This document shows, one piece after another, positions 1-7,750 of a DNA stretch of 64,000 nt (position 1 is its first letter; every line of letters begins with the position of its first letter). Under the pieces are notes generated by a model. That model was not told where the DNA came from and made no database searches. It was given only the letters and a program-made list of their open reading frames with translations. The position numbers were made by a program, and so were the translations under genes. The DNA is from VXRN01 sp963664365 (GTDB taxonomy: Bacteria > Chloroflexota > Dehalococcoidia > Lucifugimonadales > UBA1123). The stretch covers positions 1,674,001-1,738,000 of the forward strand of contig OY761144.1 in assembly GCA_963664365.1 (NCBI GenBank), read 5' to 3'.

Positions 1-1
1 C

Positions 2-220
2 GACGTAAAGGAGAGGGTAGGGCATTACCTTGCCGATCTGCGAAACATGAAGCCCAACCTGGACGGCAACGACCTAGTGAACATGGGAGTCCCGCAAGGC
101 CCCGAAGTCGGGCGCATACTGCGAAAACTACGCGCCGCCAACCTCGACGGCGAACTTCAGACTCCGGACGACGAGCGCGCGATGGTCATGAATCTGCTGC
201 GAGAACCGCACGACGCCTAG
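2..220 (+). CDS. tRNA CCA-adding enzyme / poly(A) polymerase family, C-terminal fragment
   Basis: The reading frame is open from the window edge and ends at TAG 218-220, so only about 72 C-terminal residues are visible. They contain a stretch reading LDGNDLVNMGVPQGPEVG followed by RILRKLRAANLDG. This matches the C-terminal 'G-x-DL-x-x-x-G-x-x-x-GP-x-x-G-x-x-L' element of class II tRNA nucleotidyltransferases, which add or repair the CCA tail of tRNA. The catalytic head domain lies outside the window, so CCA addition and poly(A) addition cannot be told apart. The next in-frame GTG start overlaps its stop codon by one base, although that start is probably not the real one for the following gene. 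Confidence 0.7.
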   Translation, partial: DVKERVGHYLADLRNMKPNLDGNDLVNMGVPQGPEVGRILRKLRAANLDGELQTPDDERAMVMNLLREPHDA

Positions 221-2949
221 TGGGCCTTCCTAGCTCTCCACCGGAAACTGTTGATAGGTTGTGTGGTACAATTCGCGCGGTCTGCGGGTATTGTCTTGAT
301 AGCGCGAGAGATTGTTTCCTTGTTTCGTCCAGTTCTGATAGGTGTAATCACACTCATCGTTTCGGCTTCCGGCCCCTTCATGTCTCATGTGACTGCCCAA
401 AGTGCGGGGGGGGTGATCGCGACGTACTAGTCGCACTCTACAATGCCACCGACGGCCCGAACTGGAAGAACAACACCAACTGGCTGAGTGACAGACCTAT
501 TGGCGAGTGGTACGGCGTCACTGATAGTGGTGACCGCGTCACCCGGCTGAGCCTCAATGAGAATAGGTTGAGCGGACCTTTACCGCCTGAACTCGGTAGT
601 CTCTCCAACCTGAGAGAGTTGTCCTTATGGGGAAACCAGTTGAGCGGACCTTTGCCGCCTGAACTCGGTAGTCTCTCCAACCTGAGAGAACTGTCCCTCG
701 GTGGAAACCAGTTGAGCGGACCTTTGCCGCCTGAACTCGGTAGTCTCTCCAACCTGAGAGGTCTGTCCCTCAGTGAAAACCAGTTGAGCGGACCTTTGCC
801 GCCTGAACTCGGTAGTCTCTCCAACCTGAGAGAGTTGTCCTTATGGGGAAACCAGTTGAGCGGCGAGATACCTTCCGAACTTGGCAACCTCTCAAACCTA
901 GAGCTACTGTACCTTAGCTTGAACCGATTGACTGGCGGTATACCCGCGGAACTCGGCAGTCTCTCATACTTGAAATGGCTGAACCTCCAGCAAAACCGTT
1001 TAAGTGGAGAGATTCCTGCCGAATTTGGAAACCTTTCCAGTCTGATACACCTGACCGCTTGGGGTGGAAACCGACTGAGCGGTGAAATACCGCCCGATCT
1101 CGGCAGGCTTTCGAACCTGGAAATGCTGTCCCTCTCAGACAATCGGTTAACTGGGGAAATACCCGCAGAGCTAGGAAAACTCTCCAACCTGACGGATCTT
1201 AGCCTCGGGGGGAACCGTTTGAGCGGTGAGATACCCGCCGAACTTGGCAGTCTGAACAACCTGACTAGGTTGGAACTCAGCGGCAACCTGTTGAGCGGGT
1301 GTGTGCCGAGCGTTTGGCGGAACGTTGATAGCAACGACCTTTCCGGGCTTGGCCTCCCGTTCTGCGCAGCCTCTATTGACGTCTCCGACGACTTTGTAGA
1401 GGAGATGCATTCCGACTGGAAACTGCTAGGCTCCGCGCGGCACGATCCCAGCGGATTCATCGTGCTCACAGAGGATCTCAATAGCCAGATCGGAGTCTTG
1501 ATCCACAGCCGTCCGATAAGCACAGATAGTTTCACGATAGATTTCTCGTTTGAGATTATTGGTGGTGATTGCTGCCACGCAGACGGCCTGGCGCTCTTGG
1601 TTGCCAAGAGTGTTCCGGGGAGGCCGATTCATAGCGATGGTGATGGGCACACGTTCGGGAGCCGCGTCTTGGACGGCATCGCAATTGAATTTGACACTTG
1701 GCACGATGGGCCACCTGAGCGATCGGACAATCATGTCGGAGTCACGCTCTTGGGAGGACGGGAGCCGGATAGGCTGGCCGAAATGCAACTCGATGTGGAA
1801 CTGAACAACAGCGGCGTCTTCGACGCTACGACAATCTTCAGTGACGGCAGGGTCCAGGTATTCTTGGAAAACGCCGCAATGGGTATGGAATCTACCTTGG
1901 TACTGGAGCATACAGTCGAGACGACACTCGTCCCATCCGAAGGCTACATTGGATTTGTGGGAGTCACCGGCGGCTGGTCGGATCGCCATGTCATCCACAG
2001 TGTCCACCTGCGTGCTTTGGCTGGTTCCAGCGCTCCAACTATCGCCACAAGTCCAACTCCCACGCCAAGTCTGTCCCCGACGTGGACGCCAACAGCGGCG
2101 CCGACGTCGGTCCCGGCCTCGACGTGGACACCAACACCGACGCCGGTCCCGGCCCCAACATGGACGCCAACAGCGACACCGACGCCGGTCCCGGCTCCGA
2201 CGTGGACGCCAACGCCGACGCCGGCCGCGGCCCCGACGTGGACGCCAACAGCGACACCGACGCCGGTCCCGGCCCCGACGTGGACGCCAACGCCGACGCC
2301 GGCCGCAGCCCCGACGTGGACGCCAACACCCATGCCGGCCGCGGCCCCGACGTCAACTCCGGCGGACTTGATATCGGAAGAACGGCTGCGGCAGGTAGTG
2401 GAAGGCCTCCTAGGAACGACGCCTACTCCTGAGCCGACCTCTATACCGGCTCCGACTCCAACGCCGACTCCTGTCGTGGAGCAGGTCTCCCTGGCGGCAT
2501 TGCCCCAGAGAGCCGCGCCGGAGCCGAATAACGCCCCTGAAGTGGTCAGAACCGTCTCCGACCGGACACTGCGGGTAGGGGAGTCGATCGCCCTGGATGT
2601 TTCGAGCGTGTTCATAGACTTGGACGGTGACCCAGTGACGGAGTACAGGTGGACCTTTGGCGACCCCGACGTGGCAGATGGGAGCGAGAGCGCTCCGGGC
2701 GAGTTGACGCTCGACGGCAAGCAGGTGGGAACGACCAGCGTCGGCGTGCGGGCATACGACGGCCAAATCTGGAGCGACGAATTGACGTTCGATGTGGAGG
2801 TCGAAGAGCGTCGGGGCTTCTTCATAAACTCCACGTCCGTCGAGGAAAGCCTGGGACAGTGGGACATCCTAGACCCTGTGACGCTGTCCCTACTGGGAAT
2901 AATGCTGACGCTGGTCGCCACTGGAGTCCAACTATTCAAGGGGAGATAG
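220..2949 (+). CDS. Leucine-rich-repeat / L-type-lectin-like surface protein with C-terminal membrane anchor; frame broken at N terminus
   Basis: The protein has about 909 residues in this frame. Residues 70-385 hold plant-type 24-residue LRRs (LSGxIPxELGxLxNLxxLxL) behind an LRR cap with NATDGPNW. Residues 390-610 look like an L-type (legume-like) lectin, with GLALLVAKS and IEFDTW followed by NHVGV. Residues 615-750 are a Pro/Thr-rich linker of PTPTP and PTWTP units, 770-865 an Ig/cadherin-like domain (LDGDPVTEYRWTFGD), and 885-905 a hydrophobic anchor. An adhesive or glycan-binding surface role is inferred. The first ~65 residues in this frame (rich in Cys and Ser) do not look like a signal peptide. 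A good signal peptide lies in another frame and ends at an 8-G run (406-413), so the listed GTG start is formal only. The gene is either frameshifted, phase variable or mis-assembled. Confidence 0.75.
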   Translation: MGLPSSPPETVDRLCGTIRAVCGYCLDSARDCFLVSSSSDRCNHTHRFGFRPLHVSCDCPKCGGGDRDVLVALYNATDGPNWKNNTNWLSDRPIGEWYGVTDSGDRVTRLSLNENRLSGPLPPELGSLSNLRELSLWGNQLSGPLPPELGSLSNLRELSLGGNQLSGPLPPELGSLSNLRGLSLSENQLSGPLPPELGSLSNLRELSLWGNQLSGEIPSELGNLSNLELLYLSLNRLTGGIPAELGSLSYLKWLNLQQNRLSGEIPAEFGNLSSLIHLTAWGGNRLSGEIPPDLGRLSNLEMLSLSDNRLTGEIPAELGKLSNLTDLSLGGNRLSGEIPAELGSLNNLTRLELSGNLLSGCVPSVWRNVDSNDLSGLGLPFCAASIDVSDDFVEEMHSDWKLLGSARHDPSGFIVLTEDLNSQIGVLIHSRPISTDSFTIDFSFEIIGGDCCHADGLALLVAKSVPGRPIHSDGDGHTFGSRVLDGIAIEFDTWHDGPPERSDNHVGVTLLGGREPDRLAEMQLDVELNNSGVFDATTIFSDGRVQVFLENAAMGMESTLVLEHTVETTLVPSEGYIGFVGVTGGWSDRHVIHSVHLRALAGSSAPTIATSPTPTPSLSPTWTPTAAPTSVPASTWTPTPTPVPAPTWTPTATPTPVPAPTWTPTPTPAAAPTWTPTATPTPVPAPTWTPTPTPAAAPTWTPTPMPAAAPTSTPADLISEERLRQVVEGLLGTTPTPEPTSIPAPTPTPTPVVEQVSLAALPQRAAPEPNNAPEVVRTVSDRTLRVGESIALDVSSVFIDLDGDPVTEYRWTFGDPDVADGSESAPGELTLDGKQVGTTSVGVRAYDGQIWSDELTFDVEVEERRGFFINSTSVEESLGQWDILDPVTLSLLGIMLTLVATGVQLFKGR
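320..430 (+). other. Signal-peptide-coding segment out of frame with the LRR gene
   Basis: From TTG 320 (or TTG 296, 263 GTG, or 251 TTG) this frame encodes a short positive start, a hydrophobic core (VLIGVITLIVSASG) and a polar end (HVTAQSAGG), then stops at TAG 428-430. It has the shape of a Sec signal peptide with an AQS-A cleavage region. One added G, or two removed, in the G run at 406-413 would join it to the LRR frame, giving AQSAG followed by DRDVLVALYNATDG. I infer it is the true N terminus of the LRR protein. Confidence 0.65.
406..413 (+). repeat. Poly-G tract of 8 bases at the signal peptide/LRR junction
   Basis: Eight consecutive G follow AGTGC and precede TGATCGC. With 9 or 6 G the signal-peptide frame runs into the LRR frame; with 8 G it ends at 428-430; with 7 G it hits TGA at once. 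Homopolymeric G runs of this length slip during replication and are also prone to sequencing error. Confidence 0.8.
568..855 (+). repeat. Four near-identical tandem 72-bp LRR-coding units
   Basis: Units at 568-639, 640-711, 712-783 and 784-855 differ by only a few bases and each encodes one 24-residue LRR (LSGPLPPELGSLSNLR plus a variable ELSLWGNQ-type end). Flanking LRRs from 856 onward are much more diverged. Recent in-frame duplication inside the LRR array is the simple reading. Confidence 0.85.
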
Positions 2950-2951
2950 CG

Positions 2952-3680
2952 ATGATCGAAGATGGAGCCGTGCGCCTCGAGTCCGAACCGGAAGCTATGG
3001 AAGACGCGGCGGCAGACTCGGACGACTCGGCACAGCCGCGCCGGGTGGGTACCGTCGTCGTACGGATCATTGTGAACCTTGTAGTCGCGCTGCCGTTCTT
3101 TCTGGCGGGCGCCTTTGGGATGGTAGCCGACGACAGGCTGGCTCAAGCGTCGCTGGCGGTCATGCTGGTCGGCGCCCTGGTCGTCCTCGTCGGACTCTAT
3201 GTCAGCATACTCTCCAGGCCCCGTCTGAGCCTCATGCGGGGAGAAGAGACGCTGGCTCTTCGTCATCCGTCGATGAAACCCGCCTTCGCGCGGATAGTCT
3301 TGAGCGTTCCCTTCTTCGTGGCCGCCGGATACCTGCTGGAGTTCACGGGGCTGCCGTACCTCTATCCGTTCCTGCCCTTCCTCGTCGGTATGTACATGTA
3401 CTTCCGAGGGGTTATCAAGTACTGGATAAACCACCACACCACCTACTACGTGACCAACCGTCGCGCGGTGCGTATGTACAGGTTCGGCTGGCTCGACACG
3501 ACCGAGATACCGGTGAACGCCATCAACTCCATCTCCCAGACCAGGAGCCTGCTGGAGACGGTAACGGGCAGGGGGAGTGTGCTGGTGGCCAGCGGCATAG
3601 GAGCGCGCCACAAGGTGCGAATGGAGGAGATAGACAACCCCGGCCCGGTGGCGGAGACCGTCCGCCAACTCATACCTTAG
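2952..3680 (+). CDS. Membrane protein with bacterial PH (DUF304/YdbS-like) domain
   Basis: The product has 242 residues. ATG 2952 follows the LRR stop by two bases and has AAGGGGAG upstream; the longer open frame that starts inside the LRR gene is not credible. After an acidic cytoplasmic N terminus (to ~30) come two hydrophobic pairs: 37-60 and 62-80, then 112-130 and 133-150. After these comes a soluble domain (TTYYVTNRRAVRMYRFGW, then TTEIPVNAINSISQTRSLLE and GRGSVLVASG). That domain is the typical bPH2 fold signature: a Y-x-x-T-x-x-R strand, then an I-x-V-N-x-I-x-S-I motif. Members are scaffold or stress proteins of unknown partner. Close linkage suggests co-transcription with the LRR gene. 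Confidence 0.75.
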   Translation: MIEDGAVRLESEPEAMEDAAADSDDSAQPRRVGTVVVRIIVNLVVALPFFLAGAFGMVADDRLAQASLAVMLVGALVVLVGLYVSILSRPRLSLMRGEETLALRHPSMKPAFARIVLSVPFFVAAGYLLEFTGLPYLYPFLPFLVGMYMYFRGVIKYWINHHTTYYVTNRRAVRMYRFGWLDTTEIPVNAINSISQTRSLLETVTGRGSVLVASGIGARHKVRMEEIDNPGPVAETVRQLIP

Positions 3681-3709
3681 CTCGAAATGCGCATGTCCCA
3701 ACACGGCCC

Positions 3710-5131
3710 CTAACCCACCGCCACCCCTGACCCAAGACCCGGCTCCGTCATTCCCGACGGGTCCAGTATCGCGTCAAGCTCTTCCGACGATAGCTCCGTC
3801 CTCACCAGCGCGACCTCCTTGACCGTCTGCCCCGTAGCCTGCGCCTCCTTGGCGATGTCGGCGGAATAGTCATAGCCGATGTGCGGGACAAGCGTCGTCA
3901 CGATTGCGAGGCCGCGGTCCACCATATCCGGCCCGGCGGACGTCGCGGTCAGACCGGTCACGCACTGCCGCGACAAGTTCGACGCCGACACGCTCAACAG
4001 GTCTATGGATTGGAGCAGGTTGTAGGCCGCGACGGGCATCATGACGTTGATCTCGAAGTTCCCCGACTGCCCCGCGACTCCGATTGCCGCGTCGTTCCCG
4101 ATAACCTGCGCCGCGACCTGGCACACGGACTCGGGTATCACAGGATTCACCTTGCCGGGCATGATCGAGCTTCCGGGCTGGACCTCTGGCAGCATGATCT
4201 CGCCGATTCCGGCGCGAGGTCCTGAGCCGAGCCACCGAATGTCGTTGCTTATCTTCATCAGGCTGACGGCGACGGTCCTCAGCGCCCCGCTCGCCGCGAC
4301 GATGTTGTCCAGCGTGCTCTGCGCCTGGAAGTGGTTCGTAGTTTCCCTGACCTCTACGCCGAGCATGTCCGACAGCCGAGCGCACACCTTGGTGGCGAAT
4401 TCGGGATGCGTGTTGACCCCCGTTCCGACCGCCGTGCCGCCAAGCGCGACCTCAGACAACTCACCCTCAGCCTCACGTAGTCGGGAGATAGATCGCTCGA
4501 TCTGGCCCGCGTACCCCACGAACTCCTGCCCGAGCCGGACGGGCGTCGCGTCCTGGAGGTGAGTCCGTCCCGTCTTCACGATGGGCATGAACTCCTCTGC
4601 CTTCGCGTCGAGTGCAGACCTTAGCTCTTCGAGCGCTGGCACAAGCTCTTCGTGGATCGCCACGAGTGCCGCGATGTGGATGGCCGTCGGAATCACGTCA
4701 TTGGAAGACTGTCCCGTATTGACGTGGTCGTTCGGATGCACCGGCGCCCGGCTGCCCTTCTCGCCGCCGAGGTTCTCTATCGCCCTGTTGGAGATAACCT
4801 CGTTGGCGTTCATGTTGGTCGAGGTGCCGGAGCCGGTCTGGAATATATCGACGACGAACTGGTCGTCGAATCCGCCCTCGGCAACCTCGCGCGCCGCAGT
4901 CACGATGGCCTCTGAGATTCCGTCGTCCAGCAGGCCCAGTTCGCGGTTGACCTCAGCCGCGGCGAGCTTGATAGATGATATCGCCCTGATGAACGACCTG
5001 CCGAATCTCAAATCGCTGATCGGAAAGTTCAGGACCGCGCGCATCGTGTTCGCGCCGTAATAGGCATCCGCGGGCACGTCGAACTCGCCCATCGAATCGC
5101 GTTCCGACCTGAATTCTTGGTTGTCTGACAC
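3710..5131 (-). CDS. fumC: Class II fumarate hydratase
   Basis: Fumarase (fumarate + water = malate, TCA cycle), 473 residues, usual length for the iron-independent class II enzyme. Visible are the superfamily signature GSSIMPGKVNP with its mobile-loop serine, TGRTHLQDATPVRLGQE with the substrate-site histidine, and GSGTSTNMNANEV near the N terminus. I placed the start at GTG 5131 because AAGGAG lies seven bases upstream of it on the minus strand and the sequence from there (SDNQEFRSERDSMGEFDVP) is family-like; the in-frame ATG at 5170 adds 13 unlikely residues. It stands alone, convergent with the PH-domain gene, and a REP-like repeat lies upstream. Confidence 0.93.
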   Translation of the reverse strand: MSDNQEFRSERDSMGEFDVPADAYYGANTMRAVLNFPISDLRFGRSFIRAISSIKLAAAEVNRELGLLDDGISEAIVTAAREVAEGGFDDQFVVDIFQTGSGTSTNMNANEVISNRAIENLGGEKGSRAPVHPNDHVNTGQSSNDVIPTAIHIAALVAIHEELVPALEELRSALDAKAEEFMPIVKTGRTHLQDATPVRLGQEFVGYAGQIERSISRLREAEGELSEVALGGTAVGTGVNTHPEFATKVCARLSDMLGVEVRETTNHFQAQSTLDNIVAASGALRTVAVSLMKISNDIRWLGSGPRAGIGEIMLPEVQPGSSIMPGKVNPVIPESVCQVAAQVIGNDAAIGVAGQSGNFEINVMMPVAAYNLLQSIDLLSVSASNLSRQCVTGLTATSAGPDMVDRGLAIVTTLVPHIGYDYSADIAKEAQATGQTVKEVALVRTELSSEELDAILDPSGMTEPGLGSGVAVG

Positions 5132-5199
5132 GTTCCGCTCCTTTGGTGTTGATCCTAGTACTCTGCCCATTTAGATTTGATAGATACCAACTAGATTCT

Positions 5200-5230
5200 C
5201 GTCATTCCGGCGAAGGCCGGAATCCAGAAT
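5200..5230. repeat. REP-like palindromic repeat, CATTCCGGCGAAGGCCGGAATCC type
   Basis: A short palindrome (TTCCGGCGAAGGCCGGAA) with a trailing CCAGA. Variants lie at 19251-19281 (ACTCCGGCGGAGGCCGGAGT) and 59559-59613 (interrupted by a second palindrome). This sequence type is widely dispersed in bacterial genomes. It sits in the 111-bp gap between fumC and the hydrolase gene. Confidence 0.8.
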
Positions 5231-5282
5231 TGAGGTCAGTCTGAGAAAGGCAAATGCATCTGCATCTGGTCTGGAACCTGTC

Positions 5283-5927
5283 CTAGACATACCGCACCAG
5301 GAAATCCGCGATGATCTCCCCAACCTCCGGCAAGTGCCCACTCATCGAGTGGTCCGCCCCCAGTATCTCGTGGAACTGGACCGGCGCGCGGCACTCGTCC
5401 AAAATGCTCTGGATGCGAGTCGATGGCGCGACTCGGTCCTCGGACCCGGCCACGACCAGCTTTGGCCGCTTGTCCTTCAGGAACCGCTTGTTTCTCAGCG
5501 CGCCCAGCGTCGGCGCGATCAACACGAGAGCCGACGCGCCCCGCAGATGCCTCAGGCCGTCCAGCATGATCGTCGCGCCCGCCGAGTATCCCGCTACCGC
5601 CACGCGCCTACCGTCCACGCCGGGCCACGCCTTCATCAACCTCAGCGCCGCCTTCACGTCGTTGTGTTCCTGCTCTCCGTTGCTGAACTCTCCCTGGCTC
5701 TTTCCGACGCCCCTGAAGTTGAACCTGAGCGTTGCCATCCCCTCCCGCGCCGATGCGCGGCAGACCGCCGTCACCACCGCGTCGTCCATGTCGCCGCCCA
5801 GCATCGGGTGAGAGTGGCACACCACCACTCCCGCGCCGTAGTCCGCGCCTCCGTCCGATGGAGACGCGATCACGCCTTCCAACTCCAGCTTCTTCACGTA
5901 GAACCCGACGGCGGTCTGTCGCATCAT
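5283..5927 (-). CDS. Alpha/beta hydrolase (COG2945-like), downstream copy
   Basis: A 214-residue serine hydrolase fold. Visible are the oxyanion-side VVVCHSHPMLGGDM, the FNFRGVGKSQG strand-turn, the nucleophile elbow GYSAGAT, an acid in VAGSEDRV and a histidine in ILGADHSMSG, so the Ser-Asp-His triad is complete. Family members are small esterases or hydrolases of unknown substrate; no substrate can be named. ATG 5927 abuts the stop codon of the upstream paralogue with no spacer, so the two are co-transcribed and probably translationally coupled. The two proteins share motif order and length, and arose by tandem duplication. Confidence 0.8.
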   Translation of the reverse strand: MMRQTAVGFYVKKLELEGVIASPSDGGADYGAGVVVCHSHPMLGGDMDDAVVTAVCRASAREGMATLRFNFRGVGKSQGEFSNGEQEHNDVKAALRLMKAWPGVDGRRVAVAGYSAGATIMLDGLRHLRGASALVLIAPTLGALRNKRFLKDKRPKLVVAGSEDRVAPSTRIQSILDECRAPVQFHEILGADHSMSGHLPEVGEIIADFLVRYV

Positions 5928-6575
5928 CTATCGTCTCAACCACCTCTCGAAGAACCCGCCGACCTCGCTCCCCACCGTCGTTTCGAGGCCCCTGAAGAAA
6001 TGGTCGCCCCCACCGATGACCGCGCTCTCGCACGGATTGGAAAACCGCTTCGCCAGGAACCTGAACTGGTCTATCGGAAAATCGTGGTCGGTGTCCCCCT
6101 GCAGAAGCAGCTTGGGCTGAAGTATCTCAAGTCCGCTGAGGGCGCGAAGCTGCGCCGCCGGACACGCGATTGAGGCCACGGCCTGGACTACCGTCGAGTC
6201 CATCGCGGCCTGTATCGCCACAGCCGCCCCGAAGCTGTACCCGGCTATCCCTATGCGGCTGGAGTCTATCTGTTCGACCAGAGAGATGTGATCCGTTGCG
6301 GCTATGGCGTCCTCACTCTCTCCGGTTCCCCATCCGAACTCGCCGTCGCTGAATCCGACGCCGCGAAAGTTGAATCTGAGAACTCCGAACCCTCGCCTCG
6401 ATAGATCAGCCGCCAACCCCTCGACGACGCTGTTGTACATGTCTCCGCCATATCTGGGGTGTGGATGGCACACCACAACGCCCGGACACTTGGAATCCCC
6501 TGAATCGGGAAGGTCCAGCAGCCCCTCCAGGAGGAGGCTTCCACTCTGTATCTCCACTGCGATCTGCGTTGCCAA
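5928..6575 (-). CDS. Alpha/beta hydrolase (COG2945-like), upstream copy
   Basis: 215 residues, the paralogue of the next gene in the operon: VVVCHPHPRYGGDM, FNFRGVGFSDGEFG, nucleophile GYSFGAAV, acid in LLQGDTDHDFP, histidine in IGGGDHFFRG. The triad is intact. The first ~20 residues (IAVEIQSGSLLLEGLL) form the lead beta strands. It is the first gene of a two-gene minus-strand unit that is divergent from the threonine aldolase gene; the shared upstream region spans about 6576-6715. Substrate unknown. Confidence 0.8.
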   Translation of the reverse strand: MATQIAVEIQSGSLLLEGLLDLPDSGDSKCPGVVVCHPHPRYGGDMYNSVVEGLAADLSRRGFGVLRFNFRGVGFSDGEFGWGTGESEDAIAATDHISLVEQIDSSRIGIAGYSFGAAVAIQAAMDSTVVQAVASIACPAAQLRALSGLEILQPKLLLQGDTDHDFPIDQFRFLAKRFSNPCESAVIGGGDHFFRGLETTVGSEVGGFFERWLRR

Positions 6576-6715
6576 TTCGGGCCGACCGGCGCTTGGTTGT
6601 CCTGCTGACGGCTCAATGGTAGGTCAGCCTGTGGCGATTTGACAAGGCGGATTGGTAGAATCGCTTGAGCCTACTAACTCTGTTCATAAGCGGATACACA
6701 TCAAGGAGCAATCAC

Positions 6716-7750
6716 ATGCGACTCGTCGATCTACGAAGCGACACCGTGACCCAGCCCTCCGACGAGATGCGAAGGGCGATGTACGACGCCGAACTGGGCG
6801 ATGACGTGTACGGCGAAGACCCCCAGGTCAACAAGCTGGAGTCCATGGCCGCGCAAAGGCTCGGCAAGCAGGCCGCCGTATTCGTAGCCAGCGGCACCAT
6901 GGGCAACCTCGTCTCCGTCCTGGCCCACACCCAGCGCGGCGACGAGATAATCCTCGGAGACAAGGCGCACATCTTCAGGTCAGAGGCCGCCGGAGCCTCG
7001 GTTCTCGGCGGCATCTCATACCACACCGTCCCCAACGACGACCGCGGTATGCTCGACCCCGACGACGTCAGGAACGCGGTCCGACCCGACGACCCTCACG
7101 CCCCCCGCACCGCTCTAGTCTGCATCGAGAACACGCAGAACCTGTGCGGCGGAGGCGTGCTGTCCCAGTCCGACGTAGCCGCCATCTCCGCCGTGGCGAA
7201 GCAGAACGGCCTGCCCATGCACGTTGACGGCGCGCGCATCTTCAACGCCGCCGTCGCCCTTGAGGCTCCGGCATCGGAACTCGCCCGCGACGCCGACTCG
7301 ATCACCTTCTGCCTGTCCAAGGGTCTTAGCTGCCCGGTGGGCTCGGTCATAGTCGGCTCAGAGGACTTCATCGAGCGTGCCCGACGGTGGCGCAAGGTCG
7401 TCGGCGGCGGCATGAGGCAGGCTGGCGTCCTGGCAGCCGCCGGAATAATCGCCCTCGACACCATGGTCGACCGTCTCGCCGAAGACCACGCCAACGCCCG
7501 AAAGCTCGCCGAGGGACTCGCTGAGATACCCTGCATCGACATAGACCCCGACGCATCTCCGACCAACCTCGTCTTCTTCGAGGTCGAGCGCGAAGACAGG
7601 GCCGACCTGTCCGAAGAGCTCTCCGGCAGGGGAGTGCTGGGCGGCGGACCGCAGAAGCGCTGGCGTTATGCCACCCACTACGGCGTGACCGAGTCGGACA
7701 TCGACTACGTCCTGGAGCAGGTTGGAGACGTCTTCTCAACCGCCCGCTGA
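6716..7750 (+). CDS. ltaE: Low-specificity L-threonine aldolase (PLP)
   Basis: Cleaves L-threonine or allo-threonine to glycine and acetaldehyde. 344 residues from ATG 6716, chosen because AAGGAG lies at 6703-6708 and the protein then begins MRLVDLRSDTVTQPSDEM, the canonical family N terminus; an upstream TTG at 6665 adds 17 unrelated residues. Other marks are GDDVYGEDP, ASGTMGNL, HVDGARIFNA (the PLP-ring Asp) and FCLSKGLSCPVGS with the Schiff-base lysine. Its last 15 bases overlap the 3' end of the convergent rarA gene. Assignment within the beta-eliminating lyase/aldolase family is firm; exact stereospecificity is not. Confidence 0.9.
   Translation: MRLVDLRSDTVTQPSDEMRRAMYDAELGDDVYGEDPQVNKLESMAAQRLGKQAAVFVASGTMGNLVSVLAHTQRGDEIILGDKAHIFRSEAAGASVLGGISYHTVPNDDRGMLDPDDVRNAVRPDDPHAPRTALVCIENTQNLCGGGVLSQSDVAAISAVAKQNGLPMHVDGARIFNAAVALEAPASELARDADSITFCLSKGLSCPVGSVIVGSEDFIERARRWRKVVGGGMRQAGVLAAAGIIALDTMVDRLAEDHANARKLAEGLAEIPCIDIDPDASPTNLVFFEVEREDRADLSEELSGRGVLGGGPQKRWRYATHYGVTESDIDYVLEQVGDVFSTAR

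Noticed and set aside
438..1607. 389-codon minus-strand frame opposite the LRR array
   Set aside because: Its repetition mirrors the 72-bp LRR units; composition is Ser/Arg/Leu-rich as expected for an antisense frame.
2060..2350. Regular short repeats resembling a CRISPR array
   Set aside because: They encode PTPTPVPAPTWTP-type linker repeats in frame with no spacers of constant length and no cas genes nearby.
1944..3704. Long open frame (586 codons) on the minus strand opposite the LRR gene
   Set aside because: It is the shadow of the Pro/Thr-rich repeats (VGVGVHVGAG on the other strand) and has no start signal or domain; the plus-strand frame carries clear LRR and lectin domains.
5334..6173. 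279-codon plus-strand frame opposite the two hydrolases
   Set aside because: Arg/His-rich antisense frame; the minus strand encodes two complete hydrolases with catalytic triads.
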